From contig NZ_CP114904.1 in the NCBI RefSeq assembly GCF_027497215.1, forward strand, positions 6,912,501 to 6,976,500: a stretch of DNA of 64,000 bases, written 5' to 3'. Every line of letters begins with the position of its first letter. Within the stretch, counting starts at the first letter, position 1. A program made the position numbers and the translations under genes. This document shows, one piece after another, positions 53,480 through 61,928 of the stretch. The DNA comes from Micromonospora sp. WMMD812 (lineage in GTDB: Bacteria > Actinomycetota > Actinomycetes > Mycobacteriales > Micromonosporaceae). The notes beneath the pieces are model-generated. The model saw nothing but the letters and a program-made list of their open reading frames with translations, had not been told where the DNA came from and made no database searches.

Positions 53480-55372
53480 TTAGGTACGGGTCGCTGCTGC
53501 CTCGCGGCCGAGGCGGGCCCGGGCTCGGGCCAGGCGAATGGCGGCGGTCAAGGTCGTGATGTCGTAGGCGCCGTAGTGGCGGCGGCCGTTGATGAAGAAC
53601 GTCGGGGTGCCGGACACTCCGCTGTTGTCGGCCGAGTCGATGTCGCGTTCGATGCGCCCGGCGTGGGCCTGGCTCATCAGATCGTCGTGGAAGCGTTCCT
53701 GATCCAGACCGAGGTCGCCGGCGTACTTGAGAAGATCAGTGATGTTCAGCTTGTCCTGGTGGTCGAGCAGCAGGTCGTGCATCTGCCAGAACTTGCCCTG
53801 GGCGGCCGCTGCTTCGGCGGCCTCAGCTGCTAGCCGGGCCTGCGGGTGCACGTCTGACAGCGGCAGGTGACGCCACACGAAACGCAGGTCGGTGTGGCCC
53901 ACCAACTGCCGGACGACCGGCTCGGCCTTCCCGCAGTACGGGCACTGGAAGTCGCCGTACTGCACCAGCGTTACCGACGCACCGGCCGGGCCGCGGACGT
54001 GGTCCTGCTTCTCGTCGACCTCGGGGATGAGGTCGATCAGCTCCGTCATGTCGCCGAAGAGCGCCCGGGTCCGCTTGTCCTTGGGCAGCATGTTGGTGAC
54101 GTGGAACGCGGTCCAGGTCAGCGCTGAGGATACGATCGCGGCGCTGAGCACCCCGACTTTGGCCTCGGCCAGTTGGTCGCCGCTGAAGGCCAGGCTGGCG
54201 ATCAGCAGCGACACCGTGAAGCTGACACCGGCGATCGTGCCGCTGCCGAGCACGCCCGCCCAGCCCACGGCCGGACGGATGCGGCCGTGCGAGATCCAGG
54301 TGAGCCCGGCCGAGGTGCCGATCACGGCGAGCGGCTTGCCGACGACATACCCGAGCAGCACGCCCCAGGTGACGGGCGACGCGAACGCCTGGGCCAGGAA
54401 CGGACCGTCGATGCTGATGCCAGCGTTGGCCAGGCCGAACAGCGGCACGATTACGTAGCTGGACCAGGGGTGGTAGATGCGCTGTAGGCGGTCGTTGGGC
54501 GACAGCGTGGTCGCGAGGCCGATCGATGCCGTACGCGCGAGCTTGGGCGTCGGCTGCTCACGGAACGACCGGAACAGCCCGCTGACCTGCTCGAGCTCAG
54601 CTCGGCCAGGGGAGTAGGCGAACGCGGTCAACCCGATGGCCAGTCCGGCCACCACCGGGTCGACTCCGCTGACCAGCAGCGCGCCCCACATCACGATGGC
54701 GACCGGCACGTACGCCGAACCACGTCGGACGCCGGCTGCGCGGATGGCCAGCATGGCCGCGAACGCCCCAACGGCCACCACGATGGGCATCATCTTGATG
54801 TCGTCGCTGTAGACCAGGGCGATGACGATGAGTGCGATCACGTCGTCGACCACGAACACGGTGAGCAGGAAGATCCGGACCCGGTCGGGCACGCCCCGGC
54901 CGAGCAGTGCCAGCAGGCCCAACGCGAGGGCGGTGTCGGTCGACATGGCTACGCCCCAGCCGTGCGCGCCCGGCCCGCCGCGATTGATCAGCAGGAAGAT
55001 CAGCACCGGGACCAGCATGCCGATCACGCCGGCCACGCTGGGCAGCAGGAAACGCCGCCGGTCGCGTAGGTCGCCGAGATCGAACTCGCGCCGCGCCTCA
55101 AGGCCGACGACCAGGAAGAACAGCGTCATCAAGCCGCTGTTGATCCAGGTGTGCAGGTCACGGGAGAGTTCGAGGTGCCCGAGGCGCAGGGACAGTTGGG
55201 TGCGCCAGACGGCTTCGTAGGAGCCGAGGTCGGTGTTGGCCCAGAGCAGTGCGGCGACGATGGCGGCCACGAGCAGGCCGGCGCTGCCGGACTCGGTGCG
55301 GAGAAAGGCCTGCAGCGGTGGCGCGAGATTCCGCATCCGGATCGTTCGGCCGCTCAGCTTGGTGTCGGTCAC
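53480..55372 (-). CDS. nhaA: NhaA Na+/H+ antiporter fused to a DsbA-like thioredoxin domain
   Basis: A 630-residue fusion. Residues about 15-415 are NhaA with some eleven helices; the ion-binding Asp pair is in LLTVFVVDDVIALIVIAL, and SGLMTLFFLVVGLEARREFD and AMSTDTALALGLLALLGRGV are typical. Residues about 445-620 are a DsbA-like thioredoxin fold with CPYC in VQYGDFQCPYCGKAEP and the cis-Pro in GVSGTPTFFINGRRHYGAYD. Exchanges sodium for protons; the fused redox domain, probably cytoplasmic, may sense or reduce thiols. Such fusions are common in actinobacteria. GTG 55372, GGAAGG site. It borders the redox-stress cluster but shows no GGAC-N6-GTCC site. Confidence 0.93.
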   Translation of the reverse strand: MTDTKLSGRTIRMRNLAPPLQAFLRTESGSAGLLVAAIVAALLWANTDLGSYEAVWRTQLSLRLGHLELSRDLHTWINSGLMTLFFLVVGLEARREFDLGDLRDRRRFLLPSVAGVIGMLVPVLIFLLINRGGPGAHGWGVAMSTDTALALGLLALLGRGVPDRVRIFLLTVFVVDDVIALIVIALVYSDDIKMMPIVVAVGAFAAMLAIRAAGVRRGSAYVPVAIVMWGALLVSGVDPVVAGLAIGLTAFAYSPGRAELEQVSGLFRSFREQPTPKLARTASIGLATTLSPNDRLQRIYHPWSSYVIVPLFGLANAGISIDGPFLAQAFASPVTWGVLLGYVVGKPLAVIGTSAGLTWISHGRIRPAVGWAGVLGSGTIAGVSFTVSLLIASLAFSGDQLAEAKVGVLSAAIVSSALTWTAFHVTNMLPKDKRTRALFGDMTELIDLIPEVDEKQDHVRGPAGASVTLVQYGDFQCPYCGKAEPVVRQLVGHTDLRFVWRHLPLSDVHPQARLAAEAAEAAAAQGKFWQMHDLLLDHQDKLNITDLLKYAGDLGLDQERFHDDLMSQAHAGRIERDIDSADNSGVSGTPTFFINGRRHYGAYDITTLTAAIRLARARARLGREAAATRT

Positions 55373-55621
55373 ACGTCACCTTCCGTGGCCCTGGCCGGGC
55401 CAGCATGGATAGCCAGCTCGCGTGCCGCAATGCGCGCACGGCTGGCTCGAACCCGGCGCACCGTCCGCCGCGGCCCGGCTGATCACACTGCGAGCCCTGC
55501 TGCCGTACGAGTCACCGGCCATCCGTCCGGACCAGCACCTGCGCCGCGGGCACGGCGCCGCATTCGCATTCAGGTTCTCGCGGTCGACGGAGACGCTGTC
55601 GCCGCTGGGGCGGAATGACCA

Positions 55622-55660
55622 CCGCTTGCTGCTCGGCCGTGAACGCCGAGCAGCAAGCGG
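55622..55660 (-). terminator. Strong hairpin after the OsmC gene
   Basis: A perfect 16-bp stem (CCGCTTGCTGCTCGGC / GCCGAGCAGCAAGCGG) with a 7-nt loop, 7 bp past the OsmC stop. The rest of the gap to nhaA (55373-55621) shows no gene. Confidence 0.85.
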
Positions 55661-55667
55661 CCTGACG

Positions 55668-56096
55668 TCAGCGCGGCCCGACGAACTCGGTCTTCACGCT
55701 CCACGCGAACTGAATCAGCAGGGTCACCGGGGACCTCTCGGCGATCTCATGCATCACCGTCAAGTCGTCGGGGTCCGGTTCTTCGCTCAGCGTGATCGTG
55801 CGCTGCAGGTAACGCTCTGCGCCTTCCTGCTCGGGTTCGTGATAGTCGATCTCGACGGTGATGTCACCGGCGGTGTCGTACTTGTAGTCGACGTACTGCC
55901 GCAGCGTCTGAGCGGTACACGACGCGAGCGCCATCAACAGGTACTCCGTCGGCGTCGGGCCTTCGCCGATCGCGCCGTTGTGCGGTTCATCGGAGACGAA
56001 CGTGAAGCCGCGGGTGGTCATGTCCGTGCGCCGGCGCTCAGTGGCCGGAAGGACAGCTCGGGCGGATGCGACGACACGATCCCGATCGGTTTCCAT
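55668..56096 (-). CDS. OsmC family protein
   Basis: A 142-residue OsmC-like protein: GFTFVSDEPHNGAIGEGPTP, TEYLLMALASCTAQTLRQYV and MHEIAERSPVTLLIQFAWSV. The first catalytic Cys (ASC) is present, but at the second position, usually RCPV, it has RSPV, so the two-cysteine peroxidase cycle is not possible as known. ATG 56096 has an AGGAAGG site. Family members reduce organic hydroperoxides with lipoyl or thiol partners. A GGAC-N6-GTCC site lies upstream at 56234, placing it in the TetR-type cluster. Ends at a strong hairpin. Confidence 0.87.
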   Translation of the reverse strand: METDRDRVVASARAVLPATERRRTDMTTRGFTFVSDEPHNGAIGEGPTPTEYLLMALASCTAQTLRQYVDYKYDTAGDITVEIDYHEPEQEGAERYLQRTITLSEEPDPDDLTVMHEIAERSPVTLLIQFAWSVKTEFVGPR

Positions 56097-56233
56097 CAGC
56101 CGCGCCTTCCTGTAGATCCTGGGTAGTGACGGTCCAGATACGCGGTCCAGCAGCAGCCCAGCCGCAGTCTGAGCGGGGGCGCTGGCCGGGCGTATCACCC
56201 CGTGATCGAATGCCTCCGCAGGCTAGCCTTCCC

Positions 56234-56247
56234 GGACTGGATAGTCC
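56234..56247. promoter_or_regulatory. GGAC-N6-GTCC palindrome upstream of the OsmC gene
   Basis: GGACTGGATAGTCC (arms GGACT/AGTCC), 138 bp before the OsmC start. Same pattern as six other sites between here and 62.8 kb; likely operator of the TetR at 56719. Confidence 0.6.
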
Positions 56248-56375
56248 AATCAGCCGCTCGCTGCCAGGACCGCTCGGCCTCTCGTGCGGCATCGCCAGGA
56301 GGTGTTCTAGGCTGTGCTGAGAGGCGGTCAGGGTTACCGCGCGCCAGCCGAACTTGCTCAACGCCAAATCCAGGG

Positions 56376-56393
56376 ATGGACTCGTTGGTCCAT
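56376..56393. promoter_or_regulatory. GGAC-N6-GTCC palindrome upstream of the Ada relic
   Basis: ATGGAC-TCGTTG-GTCCAT, perfect 6-bp arms, 91 bp before the ATG of the Ada-like relic on the plus strand. Confidence 0.65.
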
Positions 56394-56483
56394 TTGGGCT
56401 ACGATGGCCGTCGTTCACGCGGCGATCGTCGTCGCCTCCCGCGACTCGGGCGGACTCAAATCCGGACAACATGAGGAACATCG

Positions 56484-56722
56484 ATGCGCAGTGATCCGCA
56501 GTCGCAGTGCGAGGCGATCCAATGACGCGAGGAACGACTCGACGGCAGCTTTCTTACCGCGGCGAGGACGACCGGCGTCTACTGCCGGCCAGCGTGTCGC
56601 GCCAAGACCCTTCGCACGGAAACGTCGACTGTCACCCGACGGCGGCCAGCGCCCAGCTCGCTGGATACCGAGCCCGCAGGCGTTGCTTCCCCGACGCAGC
56701 GCCCCGGCCCGGGCTCAACTAA
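56484..56722 (+). pseudogene. Relic of an Ada-type N-terminal domain (alkylation response)
   Basis: From ATG 56484 (AGGA site) the frame reads MRSDPQSQCEAIQ, meets an in-frame TGA at 56523-56525, and continues REERLDGSFLTAARTTGVYC then RPACRAKT. After a one-base shift in a C-run near 56610 it goes on as PSHGNVDCHPTAASAQLAGY and RARRRCFPDAAP. Together these are the zinc and methyl-accepting N-terminal domain of Ada (YCRPxC...NV...P.A..A..AGYR.C.RC.PD), with one of the later cysteines replaced by Arg. The downstream HTH or AlkA parts are missing. A degenerate gene that still sits behind an intact palindrome. Confidence 0.65.
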
Positions 56723-57375
56723 CGGGTCGGCTCGCCGGACGGCTCCACGAGGAACGACTTGATGTGCTCCAGCGCCATGTCCAGGGCAACTTCCATGGGT
56801 GCGACGTCGTGGGCGGCGTTCGCCAGCAAGTAGCCGCCTTGCAAAGCCGCCATCAACCCCGTGGCCAACTTCTCCGGGTCGGCGTCCTGGCGCAGCGCAC
56901 CGCTATCCCGCATCCGGTGCAGACCATCACTGATCAGCTTTTCCCATGCCGCAAACGTCTCCGACAGCATCGATCGAGCCTGCTCATCTTGATCGGACAG
57001 CTCGACAGCCATCGACCCGAGGCCACACCCGTACTTACCGTTGTTCAGCGAGTTGGCCTGGACCAGCGCGTTACGCCACCGGACCAGCCCTGAGAACGAT
57101 CTCAGTCGTTCGAGCCCTCCGCGTTCGCGCTGAAGCACGAGCGCGCCTCGATATTTGACCAACGCGCGCACGAGCTCCTGCTTGTCGGCGAAGTGGTGGT
57201 AAAGCTGAGACTTGCTGGTCTGGCTCGCCTCGCGGACGTCGTCGAGGGTCGTCGCGTTCACTCCGCGCACGAGCATCAGCCGGTTCGCCGCGTCGAGGAT
57301 CCGCTCTCGCGTCGCGATGCCACGTTGACTGATCCTCCGCTGCTTCGTCGGCGCAGCCACCTGCTCGTCGCCCAT
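56719..57375 (-). CDS. TetR family regulator with a single conserved-position cysteine
   Basis: A 218-residue TetR regulator. HTH at about 17-63: TRERILDAANRLMLVRGVNA, TTLDDVREASQTSKSQLYHH and FADKQELVRALV. The ligand domain has GKYGCGLGSMAVELSDQDEQ; C116 (approximately) sits in the G-C-x-L-G-x-x-x-x-E-L motif common to small-molecule and electrophile-sensing TetRs. ATG 57375. Palindromes GGAC-N6-GTCC at 57418-57431 and 57542-57555 lie upstream, and similar ones upstream of msrBA, osmC and the oxidoreductase operon, so it is the likely repressor of this redox group including itself. The effector is inferred. Confidence 0.87.
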   Translation of the reverse strand: MGDEQVAAPTKQRRISQRGIATRERILDAANRLMLVRGVNATTLDDVREASQTSKSQLYHHFADKQELVRALVKYRGALVLQRERGGLERLRSFSGLVRWRNALVQANSLNNGKYGCGLGSMAVELSDQDEQARSMLSETFAAWEKLISDGLHRMRDSGALRQDADPEKLATGLMAALQGGYLLANAAHDVAPMEVALDMALEHIKSFLVEPSGEPTR

Positions 57376-57409
57376 CGGTCAAGTGTATCGGCGCGGCCAG
57401 ATAGGCCAT

Positions 57410-57439
57410 GGCGGATGGGACCTTGAAGTCCCATCCGCC
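57410..57439. promoter_or_regulatory. Long palindrome upstream of tetR gene
   Basis: 12-bp perfect arms (GGCGGATGGGAC / GTCCCATCCGCC) around CTTGAA; it contains GGAC-N6-GTCC and lies 35 bp upstream of the TetR start. Probably the autoregulatory operator. Confidence 0.7.
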
Positions 57440-57541
57440 GTTGTATCGCATTCACACGACGGCGAAGGACGAACGCATGCGTTGCCAGCTCGACCGAACG
57501 AGTGCTATGTCCGCGAGATCATCGATAGGGCGGTTTTTCCT

Positions 57542-57555
57542 GGACTATTTTGTCC
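57542..57555. promoter_or_regulatory. GGAC-N6-GTCC site, second upstream of tetR gene
   Basis: GGACTATTTTGTCC, with an AT-rich centre that may be a -10 element. Lies between the msrA terminator and the TetR gene. Confidence 0.6.
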
Positions 57556-57627
57556 GCGAGGTGGCGAGCTGAGAGCCCGCACCCATCCGGCCGAGTCCCC
57601 GTCCAGGCCGACCACCTCGGCCCCGGG

Positions 57628-57658
57628 CCGGCGCGCGGACCCGGGGTCCGCGCGCCGG
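57628..57658 (-). terminator. Hairpin after msrA
   Basis: 13-bp perfect stem (CCGGCGCGCGGAC / GTCCGCGCGCCGG), 5 bp past the msrA stop; ends the msrBA operon. Confidence 0.8.
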
Positions 57659-57663
57659 AGGTG

Positions 57664-58170
57664 TCAGGCCGTCGCCCGCCTCGGGAGCTTCCACCCGGGG
57701 CGGGGGAAGTGGCAGGTGTAACCGTTGGGGTAGGTCTGCAGGTAGTTCTGGTGCTCGGGCTCGGCCTCCCAGAAGTCGCCCGCCGGGGTCACCTCGGTGA
57801 CGACCTTGCCGGGCCACAGGCCCGAGGCGTCGACGTCGGCGATCGTGTCCTCGGCGACCCGCTTCTGCTCGTCGCTGGTGTAGAAGATCGCCGATCGGTA
57901 GCTGGTGCCGACGTCGTTGCCCTGGCGATTCTTCGTCGAGGGGTCGTGCACCTGGAAGAAGAACTCGAGCAGCGCGCGGAAGTCGGTCTTCTCGGGGTCG
58001 TAGACGACCTCGATGGACTCCGCGTGGGTGCCGTGGTTGCGGTAGGTGGCGTTCGGGACGTCGCCGCCGCTGTAGCCGACGCGCGTGGACACGACGCCGG
58101 GCTGGTGGCGGAACAGCTCCTCCATGCCCCAGAAGCAGCCGCCGGCGAGGATCGCCTTCTCGGTGGTCAC
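57664..58170 (-). CDS. msrA: Peptide-methionine (S)-S-oxide reductase MsrA
   Basis: A 168-residue MsrA with the catalytic [20 protein letters not shown] at 6-25, [20 protein letters not shown] and [13 protein letters not shown]. Reduces methionine-S-sulfoxide in proteins, restoring oxidised methionine, with thioredoxin. Ends ...[13 protein letters not shown], giving one further Cys for recycling. GTG 58170 with an AGGAGG site; 9 bp after the msrB stop, so co-transcribed from the palindrome-controlled promoter. Confidence 0.96.
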   Translation of the reverse strand: MTTEKAILAGGCFWGMEELFRHQPGVVSTRVGYSGGDVPNATYRNHGTHAESIEVVYDPEKTDFRALLEFFFQVHDPSTKNRQGNDVGTSYRSAIFYTSDEQKRVAEDTIADVDASGLWPGKVVTEVTPAGDFWEAEPEHQNYLQTYPNGYTCHFPRPGWKLPRRATA

Positions 58171-58179
58171 GTCGCCTCC

Positions 58180-58659
58180 TTACTTGTCGTCGGTGTCACT
58201 GTTGGTGTCACTCGCGAACAGGGTGCGGTATTCGCCGTACCCTGCGTTCTCCAGGTCGTCGAGGTGGATGAAACGCAACGACGCGGAGTTGATGCAGTAG
58301 CGCAGTCCACCCTTGTCGAGGGGACCGTCGTTGAAGACGTGGCCGAGGTGGCTGTCCCCGTGCAGCGAGCGGGCCTCAACCCGGATCATCCCGTGGCTGG
58401 AGTCTGCGCGCTCGACGACGTTCGTCTTGGCGATCGGCTTGGTGAAACTCGGCCAGCCGGAGTGGCTGTCGTACTTGTCGACCGATGCGAACAGCGGCTC
58501 GCCGGAGACGATGTCGACGTAGATGCCGGGCTCGTGGTTGTCCCAGTAGGCGTTGGCGAACGGGCGCTCGGTGCCGTCCTGCTGGGTCACGCGGTACTGC
58601 TCCGGGTCGAGCCGCGAAACGGCGTCCGGGTTCTTGTGGTACTGGGTCTGCTGGGGCAC
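58180..58659 (-). CDS. msrB: Peptide-methionine (R)-S-oxide reductase MsrB
   Basis: A 159-residue Msr[52 protein letters not shown] and the catalytic Cys in [14 protein letters not shown]. The four zinc cysteines of many MsrBs are absent (SGEPLF in place of CGxPLF), so it is a zinc-free form. GTG 58659 with a GGGAGAG site is chosen; the longer frame 5' of it crosses the operator. First gene of msrBA. Reduces methionine-R-sulfoxide. Confidence 0.95.
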   Translation of the reverse strand: MPQQTQYHKNPDAVSRLDPEQYRVTQQDGTERPFANAYWDNHEPGIYVDIVSGEPLFASVDKYDSHSGWPSFTKPIAKTNVVERADSSHGMIRVEARSLHGDSHLGHVFNDGPLDKGGLRYCINSASLRFIHLDDLENAGYGEYRTLFASDTNSDTDDK

Positions 58660-59171
58660 AGCTCTCCCTTCCCGGCCTTTCGGCGTGAAGCTGGGGAACG
58701 AGGTGAAACACGCCTGAACGCGCACCTGTACAGACGCCCTAAGGGCCGGTTTTATTCCCGCTGGCCTCACCTTTCGTGGACTATAAAGTCCGAAAGAGGT
58801 TTCCGGGGGGTGGACCGCCGGGTGTCGCTGTTGCGGTAGATTTACGGGGGAAGTTGCTGCCACTGTAGCATCCGTCTGGCCGTAGAGTGGACTTGACGGA
58901 CCAGTTTCACCGCTACTAGGTTCGGGGCGTCCGACAGGGTGCCTCCGCTAGCGACGACGCCGTCCCGCGTGTGACCCGACCAAGTGGGTCACCGGGATGA
59001 CGATCCTCCGTGTTCGTCCGTGAGCGATACGCGCCCATCGATGGACGCGGCGGGCCGGCACCGTCCAGATCGGCCGACTGCGTCCTATGCCCCTGGCATG
59101 AGAGGCCGAGCGCGCTCTCCATCCCGGCAACATCTCCGCCAAACACACAAATGACCGAGGAGACAACTCCC
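58660..59171. other. Divergent regulatory region between msrBA and the quinone reductase-like gene
   Basis: 512 bp. It holds the 58778 palindrome, a degenerate copy TGGACTTGACGGACCA (58888-58903) and a different palindrome GTGACCC-N8-GGGTCAC (58971-58992) nearer to the plus-strand gene. No gene recognised. The weak and the different palindrome leave open whether the plus-strand gene is under the same repressor. Confidence 0.5.
58778..58791. promoter_or_regulatory. GGAC-N6-GTCC operator upstream of msrBA
   Basis: GGACTATAAAGTCC, 119 bp before the msrB start; the centre TATAAA looks like a -10 element, so binding would hide the promoter. Confidence 0.7.
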
Positions 59172-60089
59172 ATGAAAGCGATCGTGGTGACGGACCAGGC
59201 TGCGGGAACGGCCGGGATGACGCTGGTGGAGCGGCCCGAGCCGGAACCGGCGCTGAACGACGTCGTCGTTCGGGTTCACGCGTCGGGATTCGTCCCGACT
59301 GAGATGGCGTGGCCATCGACCTGGACCGATCGCCTCGGCCGTGACCGGACGCCGTCGATCCCCGGGCACGAGCTGGCCGGAGTGGTCACCGCCCTCGGCT
59401 ATGGCACGGCGGGACTGTCCGTGGGTCAGCGGGTGTTCGGCCTCACGGACTGGACCCGCGACGGCACCCTGGCGGAATATGTGGCCGTCGAGGCACGCAA
59501 CCTCGCGCCGCTGCCGGGCGACGTCGACTTCACGGTGGGCGCGAGCCTGCCGATCTCGGGCTTGACCGCGTGGCAGGGACTGTTCGAGCACGGCCGCCTT
59601 CAGGCGGGGCAGAGCGTCCTCGTGCACGGCGCGGCCGGCGCAGTCGGTTCGATGGTGACGCAGCTCGCACGCGAGTTCGGCGCCTACGTCATCGGCACCG
59701 GGCGCGCCGCCGACCGTCGGAAGGCGCTCGACTTCGGCGCGCAGGAGTTCGTCGACCTCGAGAACGACGTCCTCGAGGACGTCGGCGGAGTCGATCTGGT
59801 CTTCGACGTCATCGGCGGCGACATCGGGAAGCGTTCCGCCGGCCTGATTCGAGCCGGAGGAACGCTGGTGACCGTCGTCGGGCCGCCCGAGGCGCGGCCC
59901 ACGGACGGCTTGGCGGTCGATTTCGTCGTCGAGCCCGATCGCGCCCAACTGGGTGAGATCGTCCGGCGGGTGCGGGACGGACGGCTGCGGACGAACATCG
60001 GCAATGTCGCGAACCTCGACGACGCCGTCACCGCCCTCAATCCGACCGAGCGGATCACCGGGAAGACGATCATCCGCGCTCGTCCGTAA
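59172..60089 (+). CDS. NADP-dependent quinone oxidoreductase-like (MDR superfamily)
   Basis: A 305-residue zinc-free medium-chain reductase: MKAIVVTDQAAGTAGMTLVE, IPGHELAGVVTALGYGTAGL, VGQRVFGLTDWTRDGTLAEY and the dinucleotide loop SVLVHGAAGAVGSMVTQLAR. Typical of NADPH:quinone or enone reductases that detoxify quinones and other electrophiles. ATG 59172 with GAGGAGAC. Downstream of a degenerate GGAC palindrome and another one at 58971. Fits the neighbouring methionine-repair genes in an electrophile-stress set. Confidence 0.88.
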   Translation: MKAIVVTDQAAGTAGMTLVERPEPEPALNDVVVRVHASGFVPTEMAWPSTWTDRLGRDRTPSIPGHELAGVVTALGYGTAGLSVGQRVFGLTDWTRDGTLAEYVAVEARNLAPLPGDVDFTVGASLPISGLTAWQGLFEHGRLQAGQSVLVHGAAGAVGSMVTQLAREFGAYVIGTGRAADRRKALDFGAQEFVDLENDVLEDVGGVDLVFDVIGGDIGKRSAGLIRAGGTLVTVVGPPEARPTDGLAVDFVVEPDRAQLGEIVRRVRDGRLRTNIGNVANLDDAVTALNPTERITGKTIIRARP

Positions 60090-60339
60090 AGACTCGGGGA
60101 CAGCGAGCGGTCCTGGCCTCCTGGTGGATCAGTCTCCACCGCGTGGCCAGGTCGGGCGGCTCGTACCGGAAGATGCCATCGGCCTGGTCCGCTACTCGGG
60201 TGGGCACCCGGCGTAACCAACTCCCGCCAGCCCGGAGGACATCATCGACGCCGGCGGGGCTGCGGACGCGTTCGTACGCGTCCGCGGCCCGCGCCCGCGG
60301 GGAAACCACCAGCAGACTCGGCGCGGCGCCGCCGTCCAC
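60070..60339 (-). CDS. Possible small protein of unknown family
   Basis: An 89-residue open frame from GTG 60339, converging on and overlapping the reductase gene by 20 bp. It reads RAADAYERVRSPAGVDDVLR and VADQADGIFRYEPPDLATRW, with GC-rich third positions, so it could be coding or the remainder of a gene. No ribosome binding site of note. Not recognised. Confidence 0.3.
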   Translation of the reverse strand: MDGGAAPSLLVVSPRARAADAYERVRSPAGVDDVLRAGGSWLRRVPTRVADQADGIFRYEPPDLATRWRLIHQEARTARCPRVFTDERG

Positions 60340-60345
60340 GATGGT

Positions 60346-60747
60346 TCAGTGCCCGTGCCCGGCTGTCTGTGATGCCGGATCGAGAACGTCGGCATATTCC
60401 GGATGAGCATTGACGAATGTCGTCGCGAACGGACACGTGACGGTGGCGGTTCTGCCTTGCGTCCGCAGCTCGTCGAGGACGCCGCCGATGAGCCTGGCGG
60501 CTACTCCCTTCCCCCGAAACTCGGGGAGCACGGATGTCGCCAGCAGTATGACGCGGCTCCCGACCTTGCTGTAGATGAGCCCAGCGGCTGTCCGGCCCCC
60601 TATCGTGGCCTCGTAGATGCCGAGTTCACTGTTGTCGGTGATGACGAGGTCATCCGCGTCGGACGCGGTGGCTCCCGGCAGGTTCGCGCCACCCGAATCC
60701 TCCTCGGCACTGGTCAACGTGATCATGGGCTCGGCGTTGCTCGCCAT
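60346..60747 (-). CDS. GNAT family N-acetyltransferase (YjdJ-like small form)
   Basis: A 133-residue small acetyltransferase: DNSELGIYEATIGGRTAAGL, SRVILLATSVLPEFRGKGVA, ARLIGGVLDELRTQGRTATV and PFATTFVNAHPEYADVLDPA. The short form with RGKGVA...L..G...CPF...F...HPEY is common. ATG 60747 with a CAGGAGAC site. An acidic N-terminus (TSAEEDSGGA). Substrate unknown. Confidence 0.87.
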   Translation of the reverse strand: MASNAEPMITLTSAEEDSGGANLPGATASDADDLVITDNSELGIYEATIGGRTAAGLIYSKVGSRVILLATSVLPEFRGKGVAARLIGGVLDELRTQGRTATVTCPFATTFVNAHPEYADVLDPASQTAGHGH

Positions 60748-60894
60748 GTTGTCTCCTGAGTCTCGCGTCTGTTGAGCGACCTGGGGGGAGTGCCCAGTCA
60801 GGTCGGTCGAAGAGGCAGGAGTATCCGCCTCGGACTGTTGCGTGACCGACGACGGAGACGTTCGCATGGTCTCCGTGCGCCACGATCGATGGGC

Positions 60895-61194
60895 TCAGGC
60901 GGCCGGCACCGGAAGGCTGAGGACGAGCGACCCACGCAGGTCGACCAGGACACGGTCGGCCGTGCGCACCACGCGCATGACGACGTCCTCGCAGCCGGGA
61001 CATCGGGCGACGAGGCCGGGTGCTCGGTCGAACACGCGCATCGCGGCGAGCGGGCGGGGCGTCCGGCACCCAGCACAGGTGAGCTCGGCAACGGTGAGGT
61101 CGGTCCCCATGATCTCGCCGAGCGGTCCGGCGAGGGCGTTACCGTCCACCCAGGGTGCGTCGTCGGCTCTGACGTTGCTGGTCGACATGGTCAT
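60895..61194 (-). CDS. DUF6510 family zinc-ribbon protein
   Basis: A 99-residue protein: WVDGNALAGPLGEIMGTDLT, CAGCRTPRPLAAMRVFDRAP and ARCPGCEDVVMRVVRTADRV. Two CxxC pairs (CAGC, CPGC) form a probable zinc ribbon. DUF6510 proteins are regularly found behind the flavin reductase and sulfite-oxidase-like genes, as here; ATGA overlap with the reductase. Function unknown. Confidence 0.82.
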   Translation of the reverse strand: MTMSTSNVRADDAPWVDGNALAGPLGEIMGTDLTVAELTCAGCRTPRPLAAMRVFDRAPGLVARCPGCEDVVMRVVRTADRVLVDLRGSLVLSLPVPAA

Positions 61195-61928
61195 CCTCCG
61201 GTGGGTCCGAAGCGTTCAGTGCGGATGTTCGCGGGATCGTGCCCGATGTCGACGAGCAGGTCGGCAACGGTCTCGACGAATCCGGTGGGCCCGCAGACGA
61301 ACGCCACAGCGTCGGCATCGCGAGGCCAGGCGACGCGGGCGAGGGCGTCCGCGTCCAGTCGTCGGGGTGGTGCCGGCCAGCCGGGGGGCGCGACCCTGGT
61401 GTAGACGTGTGTGACGGCGACGCACCCGTCGACTGCGGCTCGTGCGGTTGCGAGATCCGCCGTGAAGAGCGCATCGGACGGAGATCGGGTCGAGTACAGC
61501 AGCCTGGTGGGGTTCGTCGCCGCACGCACCATCGACATCAGCGGCGCCACGCCGGAGCCGCCGCCGATCAGCAACGCCGGGCGTGGATCGGCGGGTCGGC
61601 GTACGAACCAGCCGCCGAGCGGTCCACGGATCTCGAGTTGGTCACCGGGCTCTGCGATGTCGACGAAATACGGCGAGACCTCACCGCCGGTCACCGCCTG
61701 GACGGTCACCTCGAGCCGGCCGGGCCCCGGGGCGGACGAGATCGAGTAGCTGCGGTACGCCGTGTAGCCGTCGGGAGCCGTCAACCGGACGTCGACGTGC
61801 TGGCCCACGTGACCTGTCCACCCGCCGACGTCGAGGACCAGGGTCCGCGCCGTCGCGGTCTCCGGCCGGGTGGCGGCGACGGTCGCCGGCTGCCAGGTCA
61901 GTCTGCCCGGTACCGCTGCTCGCGCCAT
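61191..61928 (-). CDS. FAD-binding ferredoxin reductase-type oxidoreductase
   Basis: A 245-residue flavin reductase: FAD site AYRSYSISSAPGPGRLEVTV, GPLGGWFVRRPADPRPALLI, NAD(P) site GGGSGVAPLMSMVRAATNP and AVAFVCGPTGFVETVADLL. No iron-sulfur domain. Encoded between the molybdopterin oxidoreductase (31-bp overlap) and DUF6510 (4-bp overlap), so the three act together; it probably supplies electrons to the molybdo-enzyme, much as a membrane partner does for MsrP. ATG 61928. Confidence 0.9.
   Translation of the reverse strand: MARAAVPGRLTWQPATVAATRPETATARTLVLDVGGWTGHVGQHVDVRLTAPDGYTAYRSYSISSAPGPGRLEVTVQAVTGGEVSPYFVDIAEPGDQLEIRGPLGGWFVRRPADPRPALLIGGGSGVAPLMSMVRAATNPTRLLYSTRSPSDALFTADLATARAAVDGCVAVTHVYTRVAPPGWPAPPRRLDADALARVAWPRDADAVAFVCGPTGFVETVADLLVDIGHDPANIRTERFGPTGG

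Noticed and set aside
55422..56126. 234-codon plus-strand frame across the OsmC gene
   Set aside because: Antisense to a well-supported OsmC gene, with the terminator hairpin inside it.
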